Shown here piece after piece: positions 6,555 through 15,082 of a stretch of 40,312 nt of DNA. Under the pieces are notes generated by a model. It did not search any database. It saw nothing but the letters and a program-made list of their open reading frames with translations, and was not told where the DNA came from. Source of the stretch: Ruminococcaceae bacterium UBA6434 (lineage in GTDB: Bacteria; Bacillota; Clostridia; Oscillospirales; Acutalibacteraceae); contig DJOQ01000030.1 in the NCBI GenBank assembly GCA_002437245.1, positions 1 to 40,312 of the forward strand, given 5' to 3'. The translations under genes and the position numbers were made by a program. Each line of letters begins with the position of its first letter. Within the stretch, counting starts at the first letter, position 1.

Positions 6555-7559
6555 ATGGCGGCGACAAACAATCAAAAACTTAAACTTCTTTATATACTGA
6601 AGTTTTTACAGGAGAATACCGACGAAAATCACATTGCACATGCCGAGGAGATAAAGCTTTATTTGCTCAATCACGGAATTTCCGCAGAACGAAAGTCGAT
6701 ATACAGCGATGTTTCAAACCTTATTGATTTTGGATATGATATTATTAAGTGTAACGGCTCCGGCGGCGGTTATTTTCTTGCAAGCCGTGAATTTGAGCTT
6801 GCCGAACTGAGACTTTTAAGCGATGCGGTGCAAGCTGCCAACTTTATTTCGGCGAAAAAAACCAAGCAGCTTTTGGATAAAATTTTTACTCTGACAAGTA
6901 AAGAGCAGGCGAAAAAAATTAAATCTCAGGTTTATGTGGATAACAGACCGAAGTGCAAAAATGAAGAATTGTATTACACAATCGACAAGCTTGACCGCGC
7001 TATCGGCGACAGACGTAAAGTTAAAATAGTTTACCGTCGGCGCATAATATCTGGCGATCCTACCAAAGCTTATGAAGAAAAAGAACACGTGATAAGCCCG
7101 TATTCATTGATTTGGTCGAACGACCACTATTATCTTGTGGGCAATAAAGATAAATACGATAATCTGATGGTTATGAGGATTGACAGAATAAAGCATACCG
7201 AAATTATGGAAGAGTCTTTTTCTCGACCGTTTTCGGAAGTTTCACCGTACAAATTCAGTTTCGACTCCGCCGATTACGCAAGTAAACATTTTGGTATGTT
7301 TTCGGGTGAGCCTAAGCCTATTTCTTTACTTTGCAGCGATGATATTGTGGAAAATGTACTTGACAGGTTCGGCGAGGACGCCAATATCCACAAAAGCGGT
7401 CCGTCAAAATTCACTTTAAACGCCAATTCGGCAGTCAATGACGGACTTGTTTCTTGGATTATTCAATTCGGCGGTAAAATTCAGGTAAGCTCTCCGAATG
7501 AACTGAAAAATATGGTGCTTAAAAGGGTAGATGAAATCAAGTCTGCATACACAATTTAA
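6555..7559 (+). CDS. WYL-domain transcriptional regulator (DeoR-like HTH)
   Basis: This 334-residue protein has an N-terminal winged helix-turn-helix (about 8-75, 'ISAERKSIYSDVSNLIDFGYDI') and a WYL domain (about 140-230, 'YSLIWSNDHYYLVGNKDKYDNLMVMRIDRI'). The C-terminal WCX-like region runs to the end. WYL domains are ligand-sensing modules, sometimes for nucleic acids. Its gene directly follows the GH2 gene in the same direction, so it may control that operon, but the ligand is unknown. No clear terminator is visible after it. Confidence 0.85.
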   Translation: MAATNNQKLKLLYILKFLQENTDENHIAHAEEIKLYLLNHGISAERKSIYSDVSNLIDFGYDIIKCNGSGGGYFLASREFELAELRLLSDAVQAANFISAKKTKQLLDKIFTLTSKEQAKKIKSQVYVDNRPKCKNEELYYTIDKLDRAIGDRRKVKIVYRRRIISGDPTKAYEEKEHVISPYSLIWSNDHYYLVGNKDKYDNLMVMRIDRIKHTEIMEESFSRPFSEVSPYKFSFDSADYASKHFGMFSGEPKPISLLCSDDIVENVLDRFGEDANIHKSGPSKFTLNANSAVNDGLVSWIIQFGGKIQVSSPNELKNMVLKRVDEIKSAYTI

Positions 7560-7619
7560 TTATTGTGCAAAATTTACAAAAAATAAACAATATTTTTCGT
7601 CCATTATCCGTAGCGGTAC

Positions 7620-7648
7620 TTGAAAAAATTCTGTGTTTGTTATAAAAT
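7620..7648 (+). promoter_or_regulatory. Promoter of pgk-tpiA-gpmI
   Basis: TTGAAA (7620-7625), 17-base spacer, TAAAAT (7643-7648). It is about 45 bases upstream of the pgk ATG, with ribosome site GAAAGG before 7694. Confidence 0.7.
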
Positions 7649-7654
7649 AAACAG
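7637..7654. promoter_or_regulatory. Rex-like operator overlapping the pgk -10
   Basis: TTGTTAT, four bases, TAAACAG matches 11 of 14 defined positions of the clostridial Rex consensus TTGTTAAnnnnTTAACAA. A second, looser candidate beginning TTGTGCA lies at 7563-7579. Base composition is AT-rich, so chance is a real alternative. Confidence 0.35.
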
Positions 7655-7693
7655 GATAAAAGATGTTAATTATCAACCGAAAGGATGTAAAAA

Positions 7694-8890
7694 ATGAGTA
7701 GTGCTTTAAACAAAATGACAGTCGAAGATTTCGATGTCAAAGGTAAGAGAGTTCTCGTTCGTTGCGACTTTAACGTTAAAATGGAAAACGGCGTTATTAC
7801 AAGCGACAAGAGAATAGTTGCTTCTCTTCCCACAATTCAGTATCTTATAAAGAACGGTGCAAAGGTTATACTTTGCTCACATCTCGGCAGACCGAAGGGT
7901 CAGGTAAATCCTGAATTTTCTATGAAGCCCGTTGCAGCCCGTCTCTCGGAGCTTCTCGGTCAGGAAGTTAAAATGGCTGACGATGTTGTCGGCCCGAGTG
8001 CTCACGCGCTTGCCGCTTCACTTAAAGACGGTGAAGTAATGCTTCTTGAAAATGTTCGTTTTGAACCCGGCGAGACTAAAAATGATCCCGAGCTTTCTAA
8101 GGCCTTTGCTTCACTTGCAGACCTCTATGTGAATGACGCTTTCGGTTCGGCTCACAGAGCTCATTCGTCAACTGCCGGCGTTGCTGCCTATCTTCCTGCG
8201 GCATGCGGCTATCTCATTCAGAAAGAAATTAAGTTTATCGGCGGAGCTTTGGAAAATCCGAAGAGACCGCTCGTTGCAATTCTCGGCGGAGCAAAAGTTT
8301 CTGATAAAATCGGCGTAATCACAAATTTGATTGACAAGTGTGATACGCTTATCATAGGCGGCGGTATGGCTTATACATTTATGAAAGCTCTCGGCCACAG
8401 CATAGGCGATTCTCTTCTTGAGGCAGATAAAGTAGACCTTGCAAAAGAAATGATGGACAAGGCTAAGGCCAAAGGCATTAAATTCCTCATTCCTGTTGAT
8501 AATAAGGTAGGTAAAGAATATAAACCCGATACCGAGGCTATGGTTGTTAATTCCGACGAAATTCCCGACGGTTGGATGGGACTTGACATAGGTCCTAAGA
8601 CTCAGCAGCTTTTTGCCGATGCTGTTAAAGATGCCGGCACAGTAATTTGGAACGGACCTATGGGCGTTTCCGAATGGGACAACTTTGCTGCCGGAACAAT
8701 AGCGGTCGCTACCGCCATTGCAAACAGCCATGCTATTTCCATTATCGGCGGCGGTGACTCTGCAGCAGCTATACAGAAGCTTGGCTTTGCCGATAAGATG
8801 TCGCATATCTCGACAGGCGGCGGTGCTTCGCTTGAATATCTTGAAGGTAAAGAGCTCCCCGGTATTGCTGCCCTTAACGACAAGAAATAA
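7694..8890 (+). CDS. pgk: Phosphoglycerate kinase
   Basis: This 398-residue protein, the normal length for bacterial Pgk, transfers phosphate from 1,3-bisphosphoglycerate to ADP in the cytosol. The N-domain substrate motifs 'VLVRCDFNVKMENG' and 'HLGRPKGQ' are present, along with 'LENVRFEPGE' and 'NDAFGSAHRAHSS'. The C-domain nucleotide motifs 'AILGGAKVSDKI', 'NGPMGVSEW' and the terminal 'GGGDSAAAI...STGGGASLEYLEG' are also present. It is the first gene of pgk-tpiA-gpmI; gapA and eno are not in this window. Confidence 0.98.
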   Translation: MSSALNKMTVEDFDVKGKRVLVRCDFNVKMENGVITSDKRIVASLPTIQYLIKNGAKVILCSHLGRPKGQVNPEFSMKPVAARLSELLGQEVKMADDVVGPSAHALAASLKDGEVMLLENVRFEPGETKNDPELSKAFASLADLYVNDAFGSAHRAHSSTAGVAAYLPAACGYLIQKEIKFIGGALENPKRPLVAILGGAKVSDKIGVITNLIDKCDTLIIGGGMAYTFMKALGHSIGDSLLEADKVDLAKEMMDKAKAKGIKFLIPVDNKVGKEYKPDTEAMVVNSDEIPDGWMGLDIGPKTQQLFADAVKDAGTVIWNGPMGVSEWDNFAAGTIAVATAIANSHAISIIGGGDSAAAIQKLGFADKMSHISTGGGASLEYLEGKELPGIAALNDKK

Positions 8891-8900
8891 TCAGAACAAT

Positions 8901-8926
8901 ACAGGTGGGTATCTTTACTCACCTGT
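8901..8926 (+). other. mRNA hairpin between pgk and tpiA
   Basis: ACAGGTGGGTA (8901-8911) pairs with TACTCACCTGT (8916-8926) with one G-U around the loop TCTT, giving an 11-bp stem. No T-run follows, so it looks like an mRNA processing or stability element inside the operon rather than a terminator. Confidence 0.55.
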
Positions 8927-8951
8927 TAATTATAATAAAGGAGTAATTATA

Positions 8952-9719
8952 ATGAATAAAACACTTCGTAAAGCTGTTATTGCCGGCAACTGGAAAATGA
9001 ATAAAACTCCGAGCGAAACGAAGACTCTTATCGAAGAAATGAAACCGCTCGTTAAGGATGCGGACTGCGAGGTTGTGCTTTGCGTACCGTACATTGACAT
9101 TCCTACAGCTGTTGAGGCTGCTAAGGGTTCTAACATTAAAATCGGTGCGGAAAACATTCACTTTAAGGCTTCGGGTGCATATACCGGCGAAGTTTCGGCA
9201 GATATGCTTAAAGAAGCGGGAGTTGAATATGTTATTGTCGGTCACTCCGAAAGAAGAACATACTTCGGTGAAACCGACCAGACTGTAAATCTTCGTGCTC
9301 TTGCCGCTTTGAACGCAGGCTTTAAGACCATCATTTGTGTCGGTGAAACACTTGAGCAGAGAGAACTCGGTTATACCGAAACTCTTTTGAAATTCCAGAC
9401 TAAGATGGCGCTTACAAATGTAACGAAGGAACAGCTTGCAAATGTCATAATCGCATATGAGCCTGTTTGGGCAATTGGTACAGGTGTTACAGCCACATCC
9501 GATCAGGCAGATGAGGGCAACGGTTATGTAAGAGCAGCTATTGAGGAAGTTTACGGCAAGGATGCAGCAGAGAGCGTAACCGTTCAGTACGGTGGTTCTA
9601 TGAATGCGAAAAATGCCGAAGAGCTTCTTTCCAAAGTAAATGTTGACGGCGGACTTATCGGTGGTGCGTCTCTTAAAGCACAGGATTTCTCCGTAATTGT
9701 TGCCGCTGCTTCTAAATAA
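8952..9719 (+). CDS. tpiA: Triosephosphate isomerase
   Basis: This 255-residue TIM barrel interconverts dihydroxyacetone phosphate and glyceraldehyde 3-phosphate. The family signatures are the N-terminal 'AGNWKMNKT' with the catalytic Lys, 'VIVGHSERR' with the catalytic His, and 'AYEPVWAIGTG' with the catalytic Glu and mobile loop. The phosphate-binding 'YGGSMNAKN' and 'GLIGGASL' are also present. The start at 8952 follows AAAGGAG at 8937-8943; a longer open frame upstream overlaps pgk and is not used. It is the second gene of the glycolytic operon, and gpmI follows 29 bases later. Confidence 0.97.
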   Translation: MNKTLRKAVIAGNWKMNKTPSETKTLIEEMKPLVKDADCEVVLCVPYIDIPTAVEAAKGSNIKIGAENIHFKASGAYTGEVSADMLKEAGVEYVIVGHSERRTYFGETDQTVNLRALAALNAGFKTIICVGETLEQRELGYTETLLKFQTKMALTNVTKEQLANVIIAYEPVWAIGTGVTATSDQADEGNGYVRAAIEEVYGKDAAESVTVQYGGSMNAKNAEELLSKVNVDGGLIGGASLKAQDFSVIVAAASK

Positions 9720-9748
9720 TTATTGAATAGTTAGATAAGGTGATTTAA

Positions 9749-11281
9749 ATGAAAAAACCTGTTGTTTTATGTATTATGGATGGCTTTGGCTACAATCCGT
9801 CAGATTACGGCAATGCGATAAAAGCCGCCAATACTCCGCGACTTGACGAATTTATGAAAAACGACCCCATGACTTATATCGGAGCTTCCGGAATGGACGT
9901 TGGACTTCCGGACGGTCAAATGGGTAACAGTGAGGTAGGTCACACAAACATCGGTGCCGGCAGAGTCGTTTATCAGGAACTCACAAGAATTTCTAAGGCG
10001 ATAACCGACGGCGACTTCTTTAAGAATCCCGCATTTATGGGAGCGGTTGAAAATTGCAAAAAATACGGTACGGCTCTCCACTTGATAGGTCTTTTATCCG
10101 ATGGCGGCGTACACAGCCACAACTCTCATCTTTATGCTTTGCTGGAACTCGCTAAACGCAACGGCATTAAGGATGTCTATGTTCATTGCCTTCTTGACGG
10201 TCGTGATGTACCGCCTGCATCCGGTGTTGAATATATTAAAGAACTTGAAGATAAAATGAGCGAAATCGGCGTAGGCAAAATTGCTACATTAATGGGCAGA
10301 TTTTATGCTATGGACCGTGACAATATGTGGGACAGAGTCGGAATGGCATACAGAGCCATGGTTGACGGAGAAGGAATCCACAACTCAAACGCCATTGACG
10401 CAGTTAAAAAGTCATATGAAACAATCGACGGTGACGGCAAGCATCTTACAGATGAATTCGTTATGCCTACTGTATGCTCGGAAGACGGCAAAATCAAGGA
10501 ACACGATTCGGTTGTATTCTTTAATTTCCGCCCCGATCGTGCAAGAGAGATAACGAGAGCTTTTGTTGATCCGGAGTTCAAGGGCTTCGAGAGAAAATAT
10601 TTCCCGCTTTATTATGTTTGTATGACTCAGTATGATGAGACAATGCCTAATGTTGAAGTTGCCTTTGCACCCGAGACTCTTAAAAACACTATGGGTGAAT
10701 ATCTTTCTTCTCTTGGCAAAACCCAACTTCGCATAGCCGAGACGCAGAAATATGCACACGTTACATTTTTCTTTAACGGCGGTGAAGAAAAAGTATATCC
10801 GGGTGAAGACAGAGTTCTTATCGACTCTCCAAAGATTTCAACATTTGACTTAAAGCCTGAGATGAGCGCTTATGAAGTCTGCGATGCAGCTTGCGAGAGA
10901 ATACTCAGCGGAAAATACGATGTTGTAATTCTCAACTATGCTAACTGTGATATGGTAGGCCATACGGGTGTTTTCCCTGCGGCGGTAAAAGCTGTTGAAA
11001 CTGTCGATGAATGCGTAGGTAAGCTTGTTGACGCAGTCAATAAGATGGGCGGCGTTACACTTATAACCGCGGACCACGGTAATGCAGATAAAATGTATGC
11101 TGAGGACGGAACACCGTTTACTGCACACACAACCAATCCCGTTCCGTTGATTATAGTAGGTTATGATTGCAAGCTCAAACAAAAGGGTGGAAGACTCTGC
11201 GACCTTGCGCCTACAATGCTTGACATTATGGGACTTGCAAAACCTGCTGAGATGACCGGTGTTTCTCTTATTGAAAAGTAA
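9749..11281 (+). CDS. gpmI: 2,3-bisphosphoglycerate-independent phosphoglycerate mutase
   Basis: This 510-residue Mn-dependent phosphoglycerate mutase of the alkaline-phosphatase superfamily converts 3- to 2-phosphoglycerate. The N-terminal 'CIMDGFGYNPSDYGNAI' metal site is visible, as are the catalytic serine region 'MGNSEVGHTNIGAGRVVYQ', 'LLSDGGVHSH', 'CLLDGRDVPP', and the C-terminal metal motifs 'NYANCDMVGHTG' and 'LITADHGNADKM'. Length is normal for the family. This Mn-dependent isoform is sensitive to pH and sporulation state in Bacillus. Its last 14 bases overlap convergent spmB. Confidence 0.97.
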   Translation: MKKPVVLCIMDGFGYNPSDYGNAIKAANTPRLDEFMKNDPMTYIGASGMDVGLPDGQMGNSEVGHTNIGAGRVVYQELTRISKAITDGDFFKNPAFMGAVENCKKYGTALHLIGLLSDGGVHSHNSHLYALLELAKRNGIKDVYVHCLLDGRDVPPASGVEYIKELEDKMSEIGVGKIATLMGRFYAMDRDNMWDRVGMAYRAMVDGEGIHNSNAIDAVKKSYETIDGDGKHLTDEFVMPTVCSEDGKIKEHDSVVFFNFRPDRAREITRAFVDPEFKGFERKYFPLYYVCMTQYDETMPNVEVAFAPETLKNTMGEYLSSLGKTQLRIAETQKYAHVTFFFNGGEEKVYPGEDRVLIDSPKISTFDLKPEMSAYEVCDAACERILSGKYDVVILNYANCDMVGHTGVFPAAVKAVETVDECVGKLVDAVNKMGGVTLITADHGNADKMYAEDGTPFTAHTTNPVPLIIVGYDCKLKQKGGRLCDLAPTMLDIMGLAKPAEMTGVSLIEK

Positions 11282-11792
11282 TAAGTTTCACCATTAGTGT
11301 TGCTATAATTACACTAACTATATTGGCACACAGCGAAGCAAAAGCTGTGTGCCTTATTTTTTTTATGCCTATTGCTCCGAAATAAACGGTTATAACATAA
11401 AAAGTGGTTTCCGTCGATGACATTACAGCTGATGCACATCTGCCTATAAAGGAGTCGCAGCCGTAGTTTTTGAGCAGATGTTCAAATATACTCAGTGAAC
11501 CGCTGCCGGACAGCGGCGTTATTGTTATCAGAGGTATCAGTTCAGCAGGAATACCGATGTTTGTAAAAACAGGCGTTATAAGCTTTGTTAAATAATCGCA
11601 TAGACCCGACTTAGTAAACATATTTACTGCCAGCGTCATTGCAGTAACTGCCGGGAAGATTGCTAATCCGGTTTTAAGACCCGACGGCACGCCTCCGGTG
11701 AAATCCTGAAAGACATTTCTCTTTTTTAAGAGCGAATAACACACTGTAACCGCAATAAAAATAACGAATATGTAAGCACCTATTTTACTCAT
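11268..11792 (-). CDS. spmB: Spore maturation protein B
   Basis: This 174-residue membrane protein of the SpmB/nucleoside-recognition (Gate) family has about four to five hydrophobic helices and the signatures 'KTGLAIFPAVTAMTLAVNMF', 'PLSGSGSLSIFEHLL' and 'SSTETTFYVITVYFGA'. With SpmA it is needed for core dehydration and heat resistance of spores in Bacillus. The upstream spmA gene overlaps it by 8 bases. Its end overlaps gpmI by 14 bases on the other strand, so there is no room for separate terminators. Confidence 0.92.
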   Translation of the reverse strand: MSKIGAYIFVIFIAVTVCYSLLKKRNVFQDFTGGVPSGLKTGLAIFPAVTAMTLAVNMFTKSGLCDYLTKLITPVFTNIGIPAELIPLITITPLSGSGSLSIFEHLLKNYGCDSFIGRCASAVMSSTETTFYVITVYFGAIGIKKIRHTAFASLCANIVSVIIATLMVKLITFQ

Positions 11793-12366
11793 ATTTTTTA
11801 CCGCCGAGCATCTTTGCCAAAATAAGCCCTGTTGCGACCGAAGTAAACGAGGCTACGAGAGAAGCTGCCAAAAAGTCCAGAGGATTTGCGGCGCCGTTAT
11901 TTTGCCTTACGGCTGCTATTGTAGATGGAAACAGCTTAAAAGCCGTTGAGTTTAAGACTACAAAAATAACCATATTATTTGTGGCTGTATATCCGTTCGG
12001 TCTGTTTTTTGCAAACTCTTTCATAACCGATATGCCAAGCGGTGTTGAGGCATTGCCGAGTCCTAACAGACCAGCCGCCATACTGAGGCTTATTGCATCA
12101 AAAAGTTTGCTTTCGGGTTTTACATCTTTAAACAGAAGCTTAATAATAGGGGATAGGGCTTTTGAAAACAGCTTGTTCAGCCCCGATTTTTCTATAATAT
12201 TCATAATTCCTCCCCAAAAACAAAATATGCCCAATATACCTATCAAAAATTCAACCGATTCTTTGCCGGAGGCTATAATGGTACTTGATAAATCCGCTGT
12301 GTTGCCACAGGCAAAAGAAAAAACTATACTCAGCAGAATTATGGCACACCATATATAATTCATCAT
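11785..12366 (-). CDS. spmA: Spore maturation protein A
   Basis: This polytopic protein of about 193 residues has the SpmA hallmarks 'LIGILGIFCFWGGIMNIIEKSG', 'SMAAGLLGLGNASTPLGISVMKE' and 'NNMVIFVVLNSTAFKLFPSTIAA'. SpmA and SpmB act together during spore core dehydration. The start is uncertain among GTG 12375, ATG 12366 and ATG 12363. I took 12366 because GGTGAG lies just upstream. The gene is translationally coupled to spmB and transcribed divergently from the AbrB gene. Confidence 0.9.
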   Translation of the reverse strand: MMNYIWCAIILLSIVFSFACGNTADLSSTIIASGKESVEFLIGILGIFCFWGGIMNIIEKSGLNKLFSKALSPIIKLLFKDVKPESKLFDAISLSMAAGLLGLGNASTPLGISVMKEFAKNRPNGYTATNNMVIFVVLNSTAFKLFPSTIAAVRQNNGAANPLDFLAASLVASFTSVATGLILAKMLGGKKYE

Positions 12367-12424
12367 ATCACTCACCGGTATAATGTATATTCATATGAAA
12401 TGATAAATAGATATTGTATTTTCG

Positions 12425-12453
12425 TTGACATAATTATTTTAAAATGCTATATT
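12425..12453 (+). promoter_or_regulatory. Promoter of the AbrB-like regulator gene
   Basis: TTGACA (12425-12430), 17-base spacer and TATATT (12448-12453) make a strong sigma-A promoter, starting about 50 bases before the ribosome site AGGGGTG. Confidence 0.8.
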
Positions 12454-12460
12454 ATGTCAA
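12425..12460. repeat. Palindrome spanning the AbrB-gene promoter
   Basis: TTGACATAAT (12425-12434) is repeated exactly inverted as ATTATGTCAA (12451-12460). The arms cover the -35 and the -10 edge. The same palindrome offers a TTGACA box to the opposite strand toward spmA. It is a likely operator, perhaps for autoregulation. Confidence 0.6.
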
Positions 12461-12508
12461 AAGGAAGTTCCGATTGTTGCTTTTTGCTGAATGTTAGGGG
12501 TGAATAAT

Positions 12509-12763
12509 ATGAAGTCTACGGGCATGGTCCGTGGAATTGATAAAATGGGTAGGGTGGTATTGCCAACCGAAACCCGTAAGCTTTTAAACCTCGAAGCCGG
12601 TAAAAGCGCTGTAGAGATATATACTGACAACGACTCCATTGTTTTAAAAAAATATGTTCCGGCATGTATTTTTTGTGACAGCGTAGATGATATTGTCGAA
12701 TACAAGGGAAATAAAATATGTAAGCAGTGCATTGAAAAATTGAATGCACTTGCGGAAGAATAA
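12509..12763 (+). CDS. AbrB/SpoVT-type transition-state regulator with C-terminal Cys-pair motif
   Basis: This 84-residue protein has an N-terminal swapped-hairpin AbrB domain (about 1-50): 'KSTGMVRGIDKMGRVVLPTETRKLLNL', closely like the AbrB/SpoVT/Abh DNA-binding domains. The C-terminal part has CxxC...CxxC ('CIFCDSVDDIVEYKGNKICKQC'), probably a zinc-binding knuckle, which differs from B. subtilis AbrB. The start is ATG 12509 because AGGGGTG lies 6 bases upstream. It probably represses its own promoter through the palindrome 12425-12460, and is followed 1 base later by the UPF0178 gene. Confidence 0.88.
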   Translation: MKSTGMVRGIDKMGRVVLPTETRKLLNLEAGKSAVEIYTDNDSIVLKKYVPACIFCDSVDDIVEYKGNKICKQCIEKLNALAEE

Positions 12764-12764
12764 A

Positions 12765-13199
12765 ATGCGTATTTTTATTGATGCCGACGGATGCCCTGTT
12801 ACGGAATTGGCTGTAAATGTTGCCGAACAATACGGTATAGCTTGTTATGTGGTGTGTGATACTTCTCATGAATTGATATTCGAAAATGCACAAACCGTTA
12901 CAGTTCCAAAGGGCAATGACAGCGCAGACTATAAAATCGTCAATCTTATAGCGCCCGGCGATATTGTGGTAACGCAGGATTTTGGGCTGGCAGCTATGTG
13001 TCTTGCGAAAAATGCAAAACCTTTAAACCAAAACGGTTTAATTTATACCGGCAGAAATATTGACGGCCTTTTGCAGTCAAGACACATTTCCCGTGAAATA
13101 CGTATGTCGGGCGGCAGAACAAAAGGTCCGCATAAACGAAAGGACTTTCAAAATGAAGATTTTTTAAAGTCACTTAAAAGTTTAATTGAGAACAAATAA
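12765..13199 (+). CDS. UPF0178 (YaiI/YqxD) family protein
   Basis: This 144-residue cytosolic protein starts with 'MRIFIDADGCPVT', has 'DIVVTQDFGLAAMCLAKNA', and ends with 'GGRTKGPHKRKDFQNEDFLKSL'. These are the conserved blocks of UPF0178, a PIN-like nuclease-fold family. Asp residues in the first and second motifs suggest metal binding. The molecular role is unknown. It starts 1 base after the AbrB-like gene, so the two are co-transcribed, and it ends at a strong bidirectional terminator. Confidence 0.9.
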   Translation: MRIFIDADGCPVTELAVNVAEQYGIACYVVCDTSHELIFENAQTVTVPKGNDSADYKIVNLIAPGDIVVTQDFGLAAMCLAKNAKPLNQNGLIYTGRNIDGLLQSRHISREIRMSGGRTKGPHKRKDFQNEDFLKSLKSLIENK

Positions 13200-13203
13200 A
13201 AAA

Positions 13204-13239
13204 ACGATATCGAAGTGAAATCTTCGATATCGTTTTTTT
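13204..13239. terminator. Bidirectional intrinsic terminator
   Basis: A perfect 12-bp stem (13204-13215 with 13222-13233) around a 6-base loop has T7 on the plus side and A-run/T-run on the minus side. It serves the UPF0178 gene and the acn-icd-rex operon from opposite sides. Confidence 0.92.
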
Positions 13240-13253
13240 GTATTGATTTGTAA

Positions 13254-13886
13254 TTAAAGGTTACTTACATGATAGCTGAGAGTCATGAGGCTGTCGGAAA
13301 GATGTACGTTTTCAACCGCAACATTCGGGTAATCGGAAGCAATGTCATAATGACTGAAATTCCAAAATCCTTTTACGCCGAGTTTAACAAGTTCATCGAC
13401 GATTTCCTTTGCATTATCGCTCGGTATGCAAAGCACCGCAACGGCAGGGGAGTTATCACGGCAAAAATCATACAGACCGTCTATGTGTCTTACCGGAATA
13501 TTACGTACAAGCTTCCCTGCAAGCGCTTCGTTTTTATCAAAAATACCTATGAGGTTAAAGCCGCGCGCTTCAAAAGACATATGAGAAGCTATAGCGTGTC
13601 CGAGATTTCCTGCACCTATGAGAACGGTTTTAAGATGGTTGTTGACACCGAGTATAGAACCTATTTCTTTATACAACTGTTCAACGTTGTATCCGTATCC
13701 CTGCTGACCGAAGCCTCCGAAGCAATTAAGATCCTGGCGAATTTGTGAAGCGGTAAAACCCATTCTTTTTGACAACTCGCCGGATGATATACGTACTGTT
13801 CCGCTCTTTTTTATTTCACCCAAAAAGCGATAATATCTCGGAAGTCTTTTAACAACAGATAATGATACCGAATCATTTTTTGCCAT
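13254..13886 (-). CDS. rex: Redox-sensing transcriptional repressor Rex
   Basis: This 210-residue Rex has an N-terminal winged helix (about 8-75: 'LPRYYRFLGEI', 'RISSGELSKRMGFTASQIRQDLNCFGGFGQQGYGY'). A Rossmann domain follows, with the NAD(H) glycine motif GAGNLG at 91-96 and a C-terminal domain-swapped helix. Rex dimers bind DNA when NAD+ is high and release it when NADH rises, tuning fermentation genes. It lies 13 bases after icd and shares its operon, an arrangement that links the sensor to NADH-producing enzymes. Confidence 0.95.
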   Translation of the reverse strand: MAKNDSVSLSVVKRLPRYYRFLGEIKKSGTVRISSGELSKRMGFTASQIRQDLNCFGGFGQQGYGYNVEQLYKEIGSILGVNNHLKTVLIGAGNLGHAIASHMSFEARGFNLIGIFDKNEALAGKLVRNIPVRHIDGLYDFCRDNSPAVAVLCIPSDNAKEIVDELVKLGVKGFWNFSHYDIASDYPNVAVENVHLSDSLMTLSYHVSNL

Positions 13887-13899
13887 TGCTCAGTTCACC

Positions 13900-15069
13900 T
13901 CACTTTGAAAGCTTTTGAACGGTTTCCATTACATAATCGCCGAATTCACTGCAAGTTGCACCGTCTTCACGTCCGGTAATTACATATTTTTTATCAGTGA
14001 ACATACAGTAATCAAGCGCCTTTTCAAGAAGATCGGCTTTGTCTTGTTTACCGATATGCGACAGAAGCATAACTGTAGCACGGAGCATTGAGCAAGGATC
14101 GGCATATTGACCTCTTCCCTCGGAAATCATACGCGGAGCAGAGCCGTGTATAGCTTCAAACATTGCATATCTTTTTCCGAGATTTGCGCTTCCTGCCGTG
14201 CCGACGCCGCCTTGGAATTCGGCAGCTTCGTCGGTTATAATATCGCCGTAAAGATTGGGAAGAATGAAGACTTTAAAGTCCTTGCGGCGCTTTTCATCGA
14301 TAAGTTTTGCTGTGGTTATGTCGATATACCATTCATCAGTAGTGATTTCAGGATACTCCTTGCCGACATTTTTGCATATGTTGAGGAATTTACCGTCCGT
14401 TGTTTTAATTACATTGGCTTTATTGATAATGGATACGCGATCCTTGTGGTTTTTACGTGCATACTCATATGCCATTCTGGCAATTCTCTCTGAACCCTCG
14501 CTTGTTGCTACAACAAAGTCAAATGCAAGGTCGTCGTCAACATTTATTCCCTTTGAACCGACGGCATAGGCGCCCTCGGTGTTTTCGCGGAAAAATGTCC
14601 AATCGATTCCTTTTTCAGGCACCTTTACGGGACGAACATTTGCAAATAAATCAAGAGCTTTTCTCATAGCAACATTAGCGCTTTCGATATTTGGCATACC
14701 GCTGCCGGCCTGAGGGGTGGTTGTCGGACCTTTTAAAATAACGTGGCACGATTTAAGCTCTTCAAGAACATCGTCGGGAATAGCTTGCATATGTGCAATT
14801 CTGTTTTCAATCGTAAGTCCGTCGATGACTTTAAACTCAACTTTTCCGGCTTTAACATCGTCTTCAAGCATATACTCAAGAACTCTTGCCGATTCCTTTG
14901 TGATAATCGGTCCGATGCCGTCTCCGCCGCAAACGCCGATAACTATTTTAGCAAGTTTGTCATAGTCGATACTGTCTTTTTGAGCTTTAATTCTGTCGGA
15001 GCGTTCCGATTGCTCGCGAACGAGTGCTTCAAACTTTTTTAAAGCTTCCTGCAAATTTTCTTCAGTCAT
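13900..15069 (-). CDS. icd: Isocitrate/isopropylmalate dehydrogenase family, probably NAD-dependent isocitrate dehydrogenase
   Basis: This 389-residue beta-decarboxylating dehydrogenase has the family motifs 'GVCGGDGIGPIITKESARVLE', 'ANVRPVKVPEKGIDWTFFRENTEGAYAVG' and 'NLYGDIITDEAAEFQGGVGTAGSANLG'. It also has an Asn/His-rich 'FEAIHGSAPRM' signature. Adjacent aconitase argues for isocitrate over isopropylmalate as substrate, giving 2-oxoglutarate for glutamate synthesis. The start is ATG 15069 with GGAGG immediately upstream. It follows acn by 13 bases. Isopropylmalate dehydrogenase is the main alternative, less likely from context. Confidence 0.85.
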   Translation of the reverse strand: MTEENLQEALKKFEALVREQSERSDRIKAQKDSIDYDKLAKIVIGVCGGDGIGPIITKESARVLEYMLEDDVKAGKVEFKVIDGLTIENRIAHMQAIPDDVLEELKSCHVILKGPTTTPQAGSGMPNIESANVAMRKALDLFANVRPVKVPEKGIDWTFFRENTEGAYAVGSKGINVDDDLAFDFVVATSEGSERIARMAYEYARKNHKDRVSIINKANVIKTTDGKFLNICKNVGKEYPEITTDEWYIDITTAKLIDEKRRKDFKVFILPNLYGDIITDEAAEFQGGVGTAGSANLGKRYAMFEAIHGSAPRMISEGRGQYADPCSMLRATVMLLSHIGKQDKADLLEKALDYCMFTDKKYVITGREDGATCSEFGDYVMETVQKLSK

Positions 15070-15082
15070 TTTTATCCTCCTG

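Noticed and set aside
8718..8951. In-frame upstream extension of tpiA to 8718
   Set aside because: The extension lies within pgk in another frame; conserved TpiA sequence and AAAGGAG fix the start at 8952.
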